Positions 15,058-23,981 of a stretch of 64,000 bases of DNA are shown in pieces. The position numbers were made by a program, and so were the translations under genes. The notes below the pieces were generated by a model. It worked only from the letters and a program-made list of their open reading frames with translations. It had not been told where the DNA came from and searched no databases. Source of the DNA: Bacteroidales bacterium (lineage in GTDB: Bacteria; Bacteroidota; Bacteroidia; Bacteroidales; WCHB1-69); the NCBI GenBank assembly GCA_017506175.1, contig JAFVNW010000055.1:37829-101828 (forward strand), in the 5' to 3' direction. Within the stretch, counting starts at the first letter, position 1, and every line of letters begins with the position of its first letter.

Positions 15058-17646
15058 ATGCGAAAATATCTCATTTTCCTGGTTTTGATTGTGTGTCAGT
15101 TTGCACTGTTCGCCACGCACCAACGGGCGGGCGAGATTACGTACAGACATGTCAGCGGGCTGACCTATCAATTCACGCTCATCACTTATACATATACCCC
15201 CAGCGCGGCCGACCGTCCGGAATTAGACATCGTTTGGGGCGACGGCACCACCTCCACCGTGGCACGCACTTCAAGAGTCCATTTAGGGAACGACATCTCA
15301 CGCAACGTCTATGTAACCGAGCACACATTCCCCTCCACCGGCACCTTCGCCATCTCTATGGAAGACCCCGACCGCAACGCGGGCATCGTCAACATCCCCA
15401 ACTCCGTCAATGTGCCCTTTTTCCTTGAAACGATTCTGGTTATCAATCCCTTCCTCGGTCCCAACTCCTCCCCACAACTGCTGAATCCGCCAATTGACAA
15501 CGGCTGCCGCAATGTGCCTTACTACCACAATCCAGGCGCTTACGACGCCGACGGCGACAGCCTCTCTTACAGCCTCATCACCTGCCGCGGCTACAACGGC
15601 GAGGACATTCCGGGCTACGCGCTTCCCGCAGCCAGCAACTACATCTCCATCAACCCTCAAACGGGAGATCTGACTTGGGACTCCCCTGTCCTGCAAGGCG
15701 AGTACAACATCGCCATCCTCATACAGGAATGGCGCAACGGCGTGCTCATCGGCTCGGTGGTGCGCGATATGCAAATCACCATCTCCTCCTGCGACAACGT
15801 GCCCCCGACCATTGAAACCATTAGCGACACGTGCATCACGGCAGGCGAGACACTCGCTTTCAACGTGACCGCGAACGATGCCAATTCCACTTCGGTTGCA
15901 CTTTCCGCGACAGGCGGCGTCTTCAATCTCAGCAACTCGCATGCCACGTTCGCCACCGCCAACGGCACCCCGCCCGTAACTGGCCATTTTATGTGGCACA
16001 CCAACTGCGGACACGTCCAACTGAACCCCTATAGCGTACTCTTCAAGGCGGTGGACAATGGCCCGCAAGTCAATCTTACATCTTATAAAACAGTGAACAT
16101 CACCGTAGTTGCCCCCAAACCCATCATCTTGAGCGCAACACCTATAGGGAATAGCATCGTGATTGACTGGCAGCGACACGTCTGCAATAACGTCATCGGC
16201 TACCAGATTTACCGCCGCGTGGGAAGTTATGATTTTGAACCCGACCATTGCGAGACAGGCATGCCTGAATATGCTGGCTATCAGCTGATTGGGATAACAA
16301 ACAATGTCAACGACACCATTTTCACCGACGACGGCTCCGCACTGACACTGAACCACGGCAACGAATACTGCTACCGCGTGGTGGCCTTCTTCAATGACGG
16401 CTCAGAAAGTTACGTTTCGGACGAAATCTGCGCCGTGCTGAACAACGACGTTCCCCGTCTGACCAACGTGGACATTGACGCCACCCACGAAACCAATGGC
16501 ACAATTCTTCTTAAATGGCTGAAAGCAAGCGAGTTGGATACTACTCAATATCCAGGACCCGATTATGAATACCACATCTTCAGAGCCACAACCCATACTG
16601 CGTCTGCCTATTCGCTCATCCATACGAACTACGACATCAACGACACCACCTTCACTGACGTAGGATTGAACACCACCTCTCAACAATACTATTACAAGGT
16701 TGAATTGTGGGCGGAGGCCGCCGATAGTCTGGTCAAGGTCGGGCTATCGGATGCGGCATCCTCCATTCAATTGAATATCACGCCATTGGATAGAAGTTTG
16801 CAGTTGGAATGGAATGAAACCGTACCGTGGACCAACACCGAGTACACCATTTACCGGATGAACGAGAACCTGCACCAATTCGATTCCATCGGCACAACGG
16901 ATGCAACCTATTATGTGGATGAAAATTTGCTGAACGGGCACACCTATTGCTACTACGTGGCTTCAGCGGGAGGTTATTTCGCACCCGACACGATTGCGCC
17001 GTTCATCAACCGCTCGCAGCAAATTTGCGCTTCGCCTGCCGACATCACACCACCGGAGGTTCCCTCTGTGGTCATTACCACCGATTGCGAAAATGTGGAC
17101 ATCGCCTGGCAATTTTCCTCCGATTCAGCCTACATGGATGTGTATCAGTACTTTATCTATTATAAACCCACGAGCGATGCAGCATTTGCGGTGCTGGATT
17201 CTTTCCAAATGGATGAAGTCTGCTACCCCTCTGCCTGCACCTATCAACTCACCAATCTTCCCTACGTTGTCGGTTGTTTTGCCCTGGCCGCCGTCGACAC
17301 CGCCAATAACCTGTCGGATTTGAGCGAGTCGGTCTGTTTCGACATTGACGCCTGTTCACCATACCTACTGCCCAATATCATCACCCCCAACGGCGACGGC
17401 TACAACGACATCTTGGTCCCGTTCCCTTACGACAATGTGGAAGGCGTTGACTTCTACCTTTATAACCGATGGGGCCGCTTGGTTTTCAAAACCACCGATC
17501 CCGACCTCAACTGGGACGGCAAGGATATGTATTCGCACCAAATTTCCTCCAATGGAACTTACTATTATGTCTGCTACGTACGGCTCCACTCCCTAGCCGG
17601 AATCATCACGCGGGAACTACACGGAACAATAACTGTTATTAATTGA
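15058..17646 (+). CDS. Large secreted protein with T9SS type B (gliding-associated) tail
   Basis: 862 residues. The signal peptide MRKYLIFLVLIVCQFALF is followed by ATHQRAGEITYRHVSGLTY, an opening widely seen in Bacteroidota PKD-like/gliding-associated surface proteins. Fibronectin- and Ig-like segments follow (DADGDSLSY near 165, SINPQTGDLTWDSP near 205), then several fibronectin type III repeats between about 350 and 760 (YQIYRRVG, YHIFRATT, YTIYRMNE). The end is a CHU_C/type B sorting domain (LLPNIITPNGDGYNDILVP, VDFYLYNRWGRLVFKT, WDGKDM, NGTYYYVCYV). Type B tails are usually read by the T9SS with a PorP-like partner. No enzyme domain is seen, so a structural or adhesive surface role is the best guess. 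The stop codon falls inside an A/T repeat (17641-17681). Confidence 0.85.
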   Translation: MRKYLIFLVLIVCQFALFATHQRAGEITYRHVSGLTYQFTLITYTYTPSAADRPELDIVWGDGTTSTVARTSRVHLGNDISRNVYVTEHTFPSTGTFAISMEDPDRNAGIVNIPNSVNVPFFLETILVINPFLGPNSSPQLLNPPIDNGCRNVPYYHNPGAYDADGDSLSYSLITCRGYNGEDIPGYALPAASNYISINPQTGDLTWDSPVLQGEYNIAILIQEWRNGVLIGSVVRDMQITISSCDNVPPTIETISDTCITAGETLAFNVTANDANSTSVALSATGGVFNLSNSHATFATANGTPPVTGHFMWHTNCGHVQLNPYSVLFKAVDNGPQVNLTSYKTVNITVVAPKPIILSATPIGNSIVIDWQRHVCNNVIGYQIYRRVGSYDFEPDHCETGMPEYAGYQLIGITNNVNDTIFTDDGSALTLNHGNEYCYRVVAFFNDGSESYVSDEICAVLNNDVPRLTNVDIDATHETNGTILLKWLKASELDTTQYPGPDYEYHIFRATTHTASAYSLIHTNYDINDTTFTDVGLNTTSQQYYYKVELWAEAADSLVKVGLSDAASSIQLNITPLDRSLQLEWNETVPWTNTEYTIYRMNENLHQFDSIGTTDATYYVDENLLNGHTYCYYVASAGGYFAPDTIAPFINRSQQICASPADITPPEVPSVVITTDCENVDIAWQFSSDSAYMDVYQYFIYYKPTSDAAFAVLDSFQMDEVCYPSACTYQLTNLPYVVGCFALAAVDTANNLSDLSESVCFDIDACSPYLLPNIITPNGDGYNDILVPFPYDNVEGVDFYLYNRWGRLVFKTTDPDLNWDGKDMYSHQISSNGTYYYVCYVRLHSLAGIITRELHGTITVIN

Positions 17647-17681
17647 GAGTTGAGAATTGAGAGTTGAAAATTGAGAATTGA
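17641..17681. repeat. AATTGAGAGTTGAGAATTGA-type A/T repeat
   Basis: About five degenerate 9-10 bp units (AATTGAGAG, TTGAGAATTG, GAGTTGAAAA, TTGAGAATTG). The first unit contributes the TGA stop of the preceding gene. Related arrays lie at 18202-18235, 32052-32096, 34758-34775, 36218-36246, 37064-37090 and 44600-44632. Confidence 0.75.
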
Positions 17682-17764
17682 TGTGAACGAAATTAGGGAA
17701 TTATAACTGATTCTCAATAAGTTATCATTCAAAGTTCACTATTTGCAAATCATTTAAACACAAA

Positions 17765-18178
17765 ATGTTGAAGCAAAGGGCAAAGGACGGGAAGACGGAG
17801 GTCTTCGACATTGTGCGCCGCAAGTGGGTGCCGATGACGGAGGAAGAGACCGTGCGCCAATTCCTCATCCATTTCATCGTAGAGGAAAAGAAAATCCCCG
17901 TTTCGCATTTGTCGGTGGAGCGGCAAATCACAGTGAACGGGCTCACGCGCCGCTACGACCTTGTAATTTTCAACAACTTAGGAAAGCCTCAACTGGTGAT
18001 TGAATGCAAAGCACCTCACATTGAGTTGTCACAGGAGGTGATTGAGCAGGTGGGCCGCTACAACAAGACGTTGCATGCCCCCTTTATCGGTGTGAGCAAC
18101 GGCCGCCAGCACTTCTTCTTCCGCATCAACTTCGCGACGGAAGAGATCACCTTCTGCGAGGATTTCCCCAACCTTTGA
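17765..18178 (+). CDS. HsdR N-terminal-like (PD-(D/E)XK) protein
   Basis: 137 residues of the HSDR_N_2 type: DIVRRKWVPMTEEETVRQFLIHF near the start, then RYDLVIFN and LVIECKAP (the Asp and Glu-x-Lys of a PD-(D/E)XK nuclease core), and ISEQV-like helix QEVIEQVGRYNKTL. In type I restriction subunits this is the nuclease domain, but here it is a stand-alone small protein with no HsdM, HsdS or helicase near it. Such single-domain forms are common in Bacteroidota genomes and are of unknown role. ATG at 17765 is followed by a complete domain. Downstream lies an A/T repeat and the broken FISUMP gene. Confidence 0.85.
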   Translation: MLKQRAKDGKTEVFDIVRRKWVPMTEEETVRQFLIHFIVEEKKIPVSHLSVERQITVNGLTRRYDLVIFNNLGKPQLVIECKAPHIELSQEVIEQVGRYNKTLHAPFIGVSNGRQHFFFRINFATEEITFCEDFPNL

Positions 18179-18201
18179 AAGCAACGAAAGTTGAAGTCCC
18201 C

Positions 18202-18235
18202 CAGTTTTCAATTCTCAGTTTTCAATTTTCAATTA
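18202..18235. repeat. CAATTCTCAGTTTTCAATTTTCAA-type A/T repeat
   Basis: The reverse-strand version of the AATTGAG/AAAATTGA family, starting 24 bp after the stop of the HsdR_N-type gene. Confidence 0.6.
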
Positions 18236-18432
18236 AATTTTGTGATTTTGCGCATCCAGAATCACCCTTCGTCTCACCACCCCCGCCGCCAATAGACTTG
18301 TTTGTAACATGGTTTGTCCAGAGCCTCCGTCCAGACAGAGAGTCTCACGGATTTTTTTGTGTTCGTAATGAAAAGCGGAAACGGCCAACAACCGATTGGA
18401 AAAATGATGATTACAAACATAAAAAAGAACCC

Positions 18433-18636
18433 ATGAAAAAAGTTTTATGCCTTCTTGCCGTAGCCGTGATGGGTATGGCAGCAACTTTTGCATTGGTGTA
18501 GCGTACAGACAAGAGGAGAATTTCACCACACAAAACGAAGATGTGACTATTGATGGACAACCCTGCCCCGGCATACCCACCCTCACCGACATTGATGGCA
18601 ACATATACAACACGGTGCAGATTGGCCAGCAGTCGC
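18433..18636 (+). pseudogene. FISUMP-domain protein remnant
   Basis: The ATG at 18433 opens a signal peptide (MKKVLCLLAVAVMGMAATFALV) that stops at 18499-18501. One frame away the protein goes on (GVAYRQEENFTTQNEDVTIDG, CPGIPTLTDIDGNIYNTVQIGQQ), matching the start of a FISUMP domain. The match ends at about 18632, just where the invariant Cys-Trp should come, and the next bases belong to another gene on the opposite strand. So the gene has both a frameshift and a missing 3' part. Confidence 0.75.
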
Positions 18637-18803
18637 TTGAATCCGAAGTCGGAGAGCGGGTTGATGACCTTCAGCCCGTGCTCCCGGATGTAGGCCTCGG
18701 TTTCCTCTATGCTCGGCAGTCCTTTCGTGATAGCGCCCGTTGTTCCATTTGTGCGAGGCGAATTGGCAGTCCGCACCTCTTGCTTTTGTCTTTTCTTTTT
18801 CAT
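18632..18803 (-). pseudogene. N-terminal remnant of an Rpn/PD-(D/E)XK transposase-family protein
   Basis: The minus strand encodes MKKKRQKQEVRTANSPRTNG and then VINPLSDFGFKRLLA, the hallmark opening (NPLTDFxFKKLFG) of Rpn-family recombination-promoting nucleases / PD-(D/E)XK nuclease family transposases. After about residue 57 the frame enters the opposite-strand FISUMP remnant and the homology ends. Only the start of the gene remains. The join falls at GGCCAGCAG, which fits both genes, so the two remnants meet tail to tail at a micro-homology. Confidence 0.7.
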
Positions 18804-19196
18804 TTCGCGGTAGATTAGTTAGTACTTGAGCCGCAAAGATACAACCGCCCTAATGCAAAACCAATGGCTTTTTAAAATTATTTTATTGAAAATCAATATG
18901 TTAAAACGACATCTTTTAACAAAAATCAGGTCAATTTTTAGCGATGAGACCACAAACAGTCAGAAATGTGCCATTTTTTGAAAGAACGGTTTTGGGGAAT
19001 TTTCGGAGTTTTAAGGAAATTTAAACGATGATATGAAGGATAGGGACATACGCAAATTGTTGCGCACAACGTAGGCATTGTCCAACCTGAACGGCAATGC
19101 AATATGCATGATTTGCGTGAATTTGGGCATCACAAAGATATTGCAAATGAAATTTTAGTATCTTTGCGGACTTTTCCAACTAAAAAAAATCAAGAT
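18804..19196. other. Intergenic region with no gene seen
   Basis: A/T-rich region between the Rpn remnant and the beta-CASP nuclease gene. Apart from the -7 box at 19159-19166 no coding, RNA or repeat structure was recognised. Confidence 0.5.
19159..19166 (+). promoter_or_regulatory. -7 box (TATCTTTG) of the beta-CASP nuclease gene
   Basis: TATCTTTG, 31 bp before the ATG at 19197. It lies inside a longer open frame from 19104, so the later start is favoured. Confidence 0.6.
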
Positions 19197-20597
19197 ATGA
19201 AGATAGACTTTTTAGGTGCCACCACCGAAGTAACCGGCAGCAAATTCCTGCTGACCACCATCAAGGGAGTTAAAATTTTACTGGACTGCGGAATGTACCA
19301 AGGCAAGGGCTTGGACACCGACCACATGAACCGCGACCTCGGCTTCGACCCGAAAGAGATCGACTACATTCTGCTTTCCCACGCCCACATCGACCACTCT
19401 GGGCTGATTCCTTTCGTGGTGAAAAACGGATTCAAAGGCAGCATCTTCTGCACCCCCGCCACCCGTGACCTCTGCTCCATCATGCTCCCCGACTCCGGCC
19501 GCATCCAGGAGGTCGATACCATCCAATTCAACAAGAAGAGAGCCAAGCAGGGCCTCGAACCCGTGGAACCGATTTACACGATGAGGGATGCGGTCCAATG
19601 CATGCGCCACTTCGTCAGCATTCCCTACAACCTGCCGTTTGCCATCACTCCCGACTTCACAATCCAATTCCTGAACACCGGGCACATGCTCGGCAGCTCC
19701 GCCGTCTTCATCACTTTTAAAGAAGGCAAAAGAAAGAAGCGACTCTGCTACACCGGCGACATCGGCCGCTACAACAAAGCCATTCTCCCCGACCCAGAGA
19801 AATTCCCGCAAGCCGATTACATCATTACCGAATCCACCTATGGCGACCGCTTGCACACCACCATCGACCAAGCCGAACAAGATTTGATGATGGTGGTTCA
19901 GGACGCATGCGCCAAACGCAGGGGCAAACTCATCATCCCATCGTTTGCCATCGGTCGCACACAAGAAATCGTGTATGCGCTCCAGAAACTGAGCAACGCC
20001 AACAACCTGCCCTCCGTGGAAATCTTCGTTGACAGCCCACTCGCCGTCGCTGCCACCGACATTTTCCGGCTCCACAGCGACTGCTTCAACGAGTCGATGC
20101 AAGAATACATCAAGACCGACCCCGACCCATTCGGATTCCAACAACTGCACTATGTGCGCAGCATTGAGGACTCCAAGCGCCTCAACAGCTACAACCGCCC
20201 GTGCATCATCATTTCCGCTTCGGGCATGATGGAAGCGGGGCGCGTAAAACACCACCTCGCCAACAACATTGAGAACCCGCGTACCACCATCCTCTCCGTC
20301 GGCTACTGCTCCCCTACAACGTTGGGCGCCAAGATTATGCGCGGCGACAAAGAGGTCTCCATCTTCGGAACCGTGTACCAAGTAAAAGCCCATCTCGCCT
20401 CCATCGAGGCCTTCTCCGGACACGGCGACTACAACGAACTCATCAAGTACCTCTCTTGCCAAAACAAGAAAAAAATCGCCAACATCTTCATCGTCCATGG
20501 CGAGGATTCTTCCCGCATCGCCTACTCACAACACCTTCGTGAAGCCGGCTTCGCAAACAGCACCATCCCCGCCTTCCGCGAAAGCGTGGAAATTTAA
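19197..20597 (+). CDS. MBL-fold beta-CASP RNA-processing exonuclease family protein
   Basis: 466 residues. The metallo-beta-lactamase core shows SHAHIDHSG (His62, His64, Asp66, His67), LNTGHMLGS and CYTGDIGRYN. The beta-CASP insertion contains TESTYGDRLH, IPSFAIGRTQEI, FVDSPLAV, and IISASGMMEAGRVKHHL. The terminal motifs are AFSGHGDYNEL and IFIVHGE. Family members (Ysh1/CPSF-73-like) cleave RNA using two zinc ions in the cytoplasm. All metal-binding motifs appear intact. It is followed after 25 bp by nspC and probably forms an operon with it, although no functional link is obvious. Confidence 0.9.
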   Translation: MKIDFLGATTEVTGSKFLLTTIKGVKILLDCGMYQGKGLDTDHMNRDLGFDPKEIDYILLSHAHIDHSGLIPFVVKNGFKGSIFCTPATRDLCSIMLPDSGRIQEVDTIQFNKKRAKQGLEPVEPIYTMRDAVQCMRHFVSIPYNLPFAITPDFTIQFLNTGHMLGSSAVFITFKEGKRKKRLCYTGDIGRYNKAILPDPEKFPQADYIITESTYGDRLHTTIDQAEQDLMMVVQDACAKRRGKLIIPSFAIGRTQEIVYALQKLSNANNLPSVEIFVDSPLAVAATDIFRLHSDCFNESMQEYIKTDPDPFGFQQLHYVRSIEDSKRLNSYNRPCIIISASGMMEAGRVKHHLANNIENPRTTILSVGYCSPTTLGAKIMRGDKEVSIFGTVYQVKAHLASIEAFSGHGDYNELIKYLSCQNKKKIANIFIVHGEDSSRIAYSQHLREAGFANSTIPAFRESVEI

Positions 20598-20622
20598 TTG
20601 TTCCCAACTCTGCCTGAATAAA

Positions 20623-21774
20623 ATGCAAACTTTCGACAAATACCCATCCCCCTGTTACATTATGTTTGAGGAGTCGCTGGAAGCGAACCTCCAACTGCTG
20701 GATTTGGTCCAGAAAGCCGCCGATGTATCCATCATCTGCGCGCTGAAGGGAATGTCGTTCTGGCGCTCTTTCCCGATGATCGGACACTACCTGAGCGGCG
20801 CAACGGCCAGCTCGCTGAACGAAGCGCGCCTGATTTCGGAAGAAATGGACTGCGATGCCCACACCTATGCCCCCGTCTATCACGAGGACGAGTTCCAAGA
20901 TTTGATGCTCTACAGCAGCCATATCACGTTCAACTCGCTGTCGCAATGGGCGAAATTCAAACCCGCCATCGACGCTTTCCCAAAACCAATCAGCTGCGGA
21001 CTGCGCGTCAATCCCGAATACTCGGAGGTTACAACCGACCTTTACAACCCCGCCATTCCCGGCTCGCGCCTCGGCATCTTGGCAGAGGACATGCCCGCCC
21101 ATCTTCCCGAAGGCATTGAAGGACTGCACTTTCACACTCTTTGCGAAAACAACAGCTATGCCTTAGAAAATTGCCTGAAAGCGTTTGAAGGAAAATTCGC
21201 ACCACTCATCCGCGAATGCAAATGGGTGAACATGGGCGGCGGACACCTCATCACCCAAAAAGACTACAACATACCGCACCTCATTCAAATTCTGAAAAAT
21301 TTCAGAAGCAGATATCCGAACCTGCAGGATGTGATTCTGGAACCCGGAGAGGCAGTGGGCTGGCAGACCGGCGTGCTGGTCTCAACAGTAGAGGATATTG
21401 TTGAAAACAAAGGCATCAAAATCGCGATGCTCAACATCTCCTTCTCCTGCCATCTGCCCGACTGTCTGGAAATGCCCTACAAGCCGACCGTGTTGGGCGC
21501 GAGCGAACCCACCGCCGACAGCAAACACGTCTATCGCTTGGGCGGATGCTCTTGTCTGGCAGGCGATTACATCGGCATGGGCGATTTTGCCTTTTCTGAA
21601 CCGCTGGAAATCGGCGACCGCATCGTTTTCGACGACATGATCCATTACACAATGGTCAAGACCACTTTCTTCAACGGCGTGAAGCACCCCGCCATCGGCA
21701 TGGTGAACAAGGAGGGCGAGTTCATCCTCTTCTCGCAGCCGGATTTCGAAGCCTACAAAGCGAAGTTAGGGTAA
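20623..21774 (+). CDS. nspC: Carboxynorspermidine decarboxylase
   Basis: 383 residues of the alanine-racemase-fold PLP decarboxylases. CALKGMS places the PLP lysine at residue 42; HFHTLCENN, NMGGGH, EPGEAVGW and the C-terminal GGCSCLAGDYIG are typical NspC motifs, including the active-site Cys in GGCSC. The enzyme converts carboxyspermidine or carboxynorspermidine to spermidine or norspermidine, the last step of the alternative polyamine route used in gut Bacteroidota. The partner dehydrogenase (CASDH) is not in this window. A longer frame runs back to 20497 inside the previous gene; the ATG at 20623 gives the normal N-terminus (TFDKYPSPCYIMFEESLEAN). Confidence 0.95.
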   Translation: MQTFDKYPSPCYIMFEESLEANLQLLDLVQKAADVSIICALKGMSFWRSFPMIGHYLSGATASSLNEARLISEEMDCDAHTYAPVYHEDEFQDLMLYSSHITFNSLSQWAKFKPAIDAFPKPISCGLRVNPEYSEVTTDLYNPAIPGSRLGILAEDMPAHLPEGIEGLHFHTLCENNSYALENCLKAFEGKFAPLIRECKWVNMGGGHLITQKDYNIPHLIQILKNFRSRYPNLQDVILEPGEAVGWQTGVLVSTVEDIVENKGIKIAMLNISFSCHLPDCLEMPYKPTVLGASEPTADSKHVYRLGGCSCLAGDYIGMGDFAFSEPLEIGDRIVFDDMIHYTMVKTTFFNGVKHPAIGMVNKEGEFILFSQPDFEAYKAKLG

Positions 21775-21971
21775 GGGGAATTCTTTCGTTAATTCATCGG
21801 TTACATCTTTCGGTTGCCACCCGTTCCTAAAAAATACGGAATCATTCCTTTCAATCTTGAGTATTCATAATCACGGAATCTTCTACATCTCTTTGTTTTT
21901 TTACAAGAGGTAAAGGGGTAATTCCAAAAAATATCTGCGCAAACTGTTTTACGATGTATTTTCTTATTAGA

Positions 21972-21987
21972 TATTTTTGTAATTTTG
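21972..21987 (+). promoter_or_regulatory. Two adjacent -7 boxes before the epimerase gene
   Basis: TATTTTTG (21972-21979) directly followed by TAATTTTG (21980-21987), 28 bp before the ATG at 22016. One or both could drive the mce-decarboxylase pair. Confidence 0.5.
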
Positions 21988-22015
21988 CAACCCAAAACTG
22001 TATAATCATTTTTCC

Positions 22016-22429
22016 ATGCAAATATCACATATTGAACACATTGGCATCGCCGTTAAGAGCTTGAAAGATGCAATTCCCTATTACGAAAACATGCTTGGAT
22101 TGAAGTGCTACTCCATTGAAGAGGTGGCCGACCAGAAGGTAAAGACCGCCTTTTTCATGGTTGGGCAGACCAAAATCGAGCTTTTGGAACCCACTTCCGA
22201 AGAGAGTACCATCGCCGCTTTCATTGAAAAGCGTGGCGAAGGCATCCATCACATCGCTTTCTGCGTTGACAATGCCGCCGACGCACTCACGGAACTTGGC
22301 GAAAAAGGCATCCGTTTGATTGACAAGTGCCCCCGCAAAGGTGCCGAAGGTCTCAACATCGGTTTCCTTCACCCGAAAAGCACTGGCGGAGTTCTCACCG
22401 AAATCTGCGAAAAACCAGAATGCAAATAG
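22016..22429 (+). CDS. mce: Methylmalonyl-CoA epimerase
   Basis: 137 residues of the glyoxalase/VOC fold: HIEHIGIAVKSLKDAIPYYE at the start gives a metal His, KIELLEPT a metal Glu region, GEGIHHIAFCVDN the second metal His, and GVLTEIC the final Glu. It interconverts (2R)- and (2S)-methylmalonyl-CoA in the succinate/propionate pathway. The gene is followed 42 bp later by the beta subunit of a Na+-pumping decarboxylase, the natural next step (methylmalonyl-CoA to propionyl-CoA). Length and motifs are standard. Confidence 0.95.
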   Translation: MQISHIEHIGIAVKSLKDAIPYYENMLGLKCYSIEEVADQKVKTAFFMVGQTKIELLEPTSEESTIAAFIEKRGEGIHHIAFCVDNAADALTELGEKGIRLIDKCPRKGAEGLNIGFLHPKSTGGVLTEICEKPECK

Positions 22430-22471
22430 CATTTTACGAATAAAAGAATATTTACAATAGCTTAGAATTCC

Positions 22472-23656
22472 ATGAATAACCTCTTCTTATCAGGATTGCT
22501 CCAACTTGACAGTGGAAGTAGTTTCATTAGTGGCCTCCAGCAATTTTGGAGTTACACCGGCTTCGCCAATGCAGAAATCGGCAACCTCATTATGATCATC
22601 ATTGGTTGCTTCTTCATCGGCCTTGCCATCCTCAAGGAGTACGAGCCGATGCTGCTGATTCCGATTGGATTCGGTATCATCGTCGGCAACATCCCGTTCA
22701 CCGATGGTCTCCAAGTGGGTGTCTATGAAAACGGTGCCGTGCTCAATTACCTCTATTTCGGCGTTTTAAAGGGGTTTTACCCTCCTCTGATTTTCCTTGG
22801 CATCGGAGCTATGACGGACTTCTCCGCCCTGATCTCCAACCCTAAACTGATTCTGATTGGTGCCGCAGCCCAGTTCGGTATCTTCGGCGCCTACATCATC
22901 GCACTGCTACTCGGTTTCACCCCGATGGAAGCCGGCGCTATCGGCATCATCGGCGGCGCCGACGGTCCGACCGCCATCTTCATCTCGTCGAAACTGGCGC
23001 CGAGCCTGATGGGTGCCATCGCCATCTCGGCCTACTCCTACATGGCTTTGGTTCCCGTAATCCAACCGCCTATTATGCGCCTGCTCACCAACGACAAAGA
23101 ACGCCTTATCCGCATGCGCCCACCACGGGTGGTCTCCCACAGAGAAAAAGTCCTCTTCCCAATTCTCTGCATCATGCTCACCGCATTCATCGTTCCAACA
23201 GGCCTTCCTCTGCTCGGTATGCTGTTCTTCGGCAACTTGCTGAAAGAGAGCGGTGTAACCAAACGACTGGCTAACACCGCCAGCAATGCCCTGATTGACA
23301 TCGTCACCATCCTCATCGGACTCACCGTGGGCTGCTCCACACAGGCTTCCACCTTCCTGAACTACAAGTCTGTTTTGATTTTCTTCCTTGGCGCCTTCTC
23401 GTTCGTCTTGGCCACTACCACCGGCGTTCTCTTCGTCAAGTTCTTCAACCTGTTCTTGAAAGACGGGAACAAGATCAATCCGCTCATCGGAAACTCCGGC
23501 GTATCGGCCGTGCCCGACAGCGCACGCGTCTCCAACGTGGAGGGCTTGAAATACGACCGCACCAACTACCTGCTCATGCACGCCATGGGGCCAAACGTAG
23601 CAGGTGTTATCGGTTCCGCCGTCGCTGCAGGCGTCCTGCTGAGCTTCCTCTACTAA
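22472..23656 (+). CDS. Sodium-translocating decarboxylase, beta subunit
   Basis: 394 residues of integral membrane protein of the OadB/GcdB/MmdB family. Typical segments are GIGAMTDFSALISNPKLILIGAAAQFGIF, the GIIGGADGPTAIF loop with the conserved Asp, and the C-terminal GPNVAGVIGSAVAAGV. About nine to eleven hydrophobic segments are visible. The subunit couples decarboxylation of a carboxybiotin carrier to Na+ export. Because it follows mce, methylmalonyl-CoA is the likely substrate (MmdB). The carboxyltransferase (alpha), gamma and biotin carrier genes that often lie beside it are absent here and must be elsewhere. A terminator follows. Confidence 0.92.
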   Translation: MNNLFLSGLLQLDSGSSFISGLQQFWSYTGFANAEIGNLIMIIIGCFFIGLAILKEYEPMLLIPIGFGIIVGNIPFTDGLQVGVYENGAVLNYLYFGVLKGFYPPLIFLGIGAMTDFSALISNPKLILIGAAAQFGIFGAYIIALLLGFTPMEAGAIGIIGGADGPTAIFISSKLAPSLMGAIAISAYSYMALVPVIQPPIMRLLTNDKERLIRMRPPRVVSHREKVLFPILCIMLTAFIVPTGLPLLGMLFFGNLLKESGVTKRLANTASNALIDIVTILIGLTVGCSTQASTFLNYKSVLIFFLGAFSFVLATTTGVLFVKFFNLFLKDGNKINPLIGNSGVSAVPDSARVSNVEGLKYDRTNYLLMHAMGPNVAGVIGSAVAAGVLLSFLY

Positions 23657-23680
23657 CAGACTTTCCACAAAACATATACT

Positions 23681-23711
23681 GCCCCGCCTCCAACAAGACG
23701 GGGCTTTTTTT
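23681..23711 (+). terminator. Rho-independent terminator after the decarboxylase gene
   Basis: GCCCCG (23681-23686) pairs with CGGGGC (23699-23704), with a further CT/AG pairing after one mismatch, followed by a run of seven T. It lies 25 bp after the stop codon. Confidence 0.85.
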
Positions 23712-23981
23712 ATGCGAATATATATCGTTTTGTGTCTTAATTGCATTCAAAACACTTATTATTTGCCTCATTTTCAAATAGAAGAATCTACCAATAGAAT
23801 GAACAATCCCATTTATTATCGGTTAATATAATTGTACTTCATCATCCTCGTAAAAGTGAACCGTTTCAACCTTCAGTTCACAATTCACTAATCACCAAAT
23901 AAAAAAGAGATTCCTTTACAAGACTTGATCTTCTGGTTAATCGGCTTGATTCCACACCATTGACCCATAAATAACTACACC
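23712..23981. other. Intergenic region with no gene seen
   Basis: Between the terminator and the next gene the sequence is A/T-rich with stops in all frames. No RNA gene, repeat or clear promoter was recognised. Confidence 0.5.

Noticed and set aside
19278-20498. Long minus-strand ORF (406 codons) opposite the beta-CASP nuclease
   Set aside because: The plus-strand frame has all metal-binding motifs; the minus-strand product is low-complexity Val/Gly/Asp-rich, typical of a shadow ORF.
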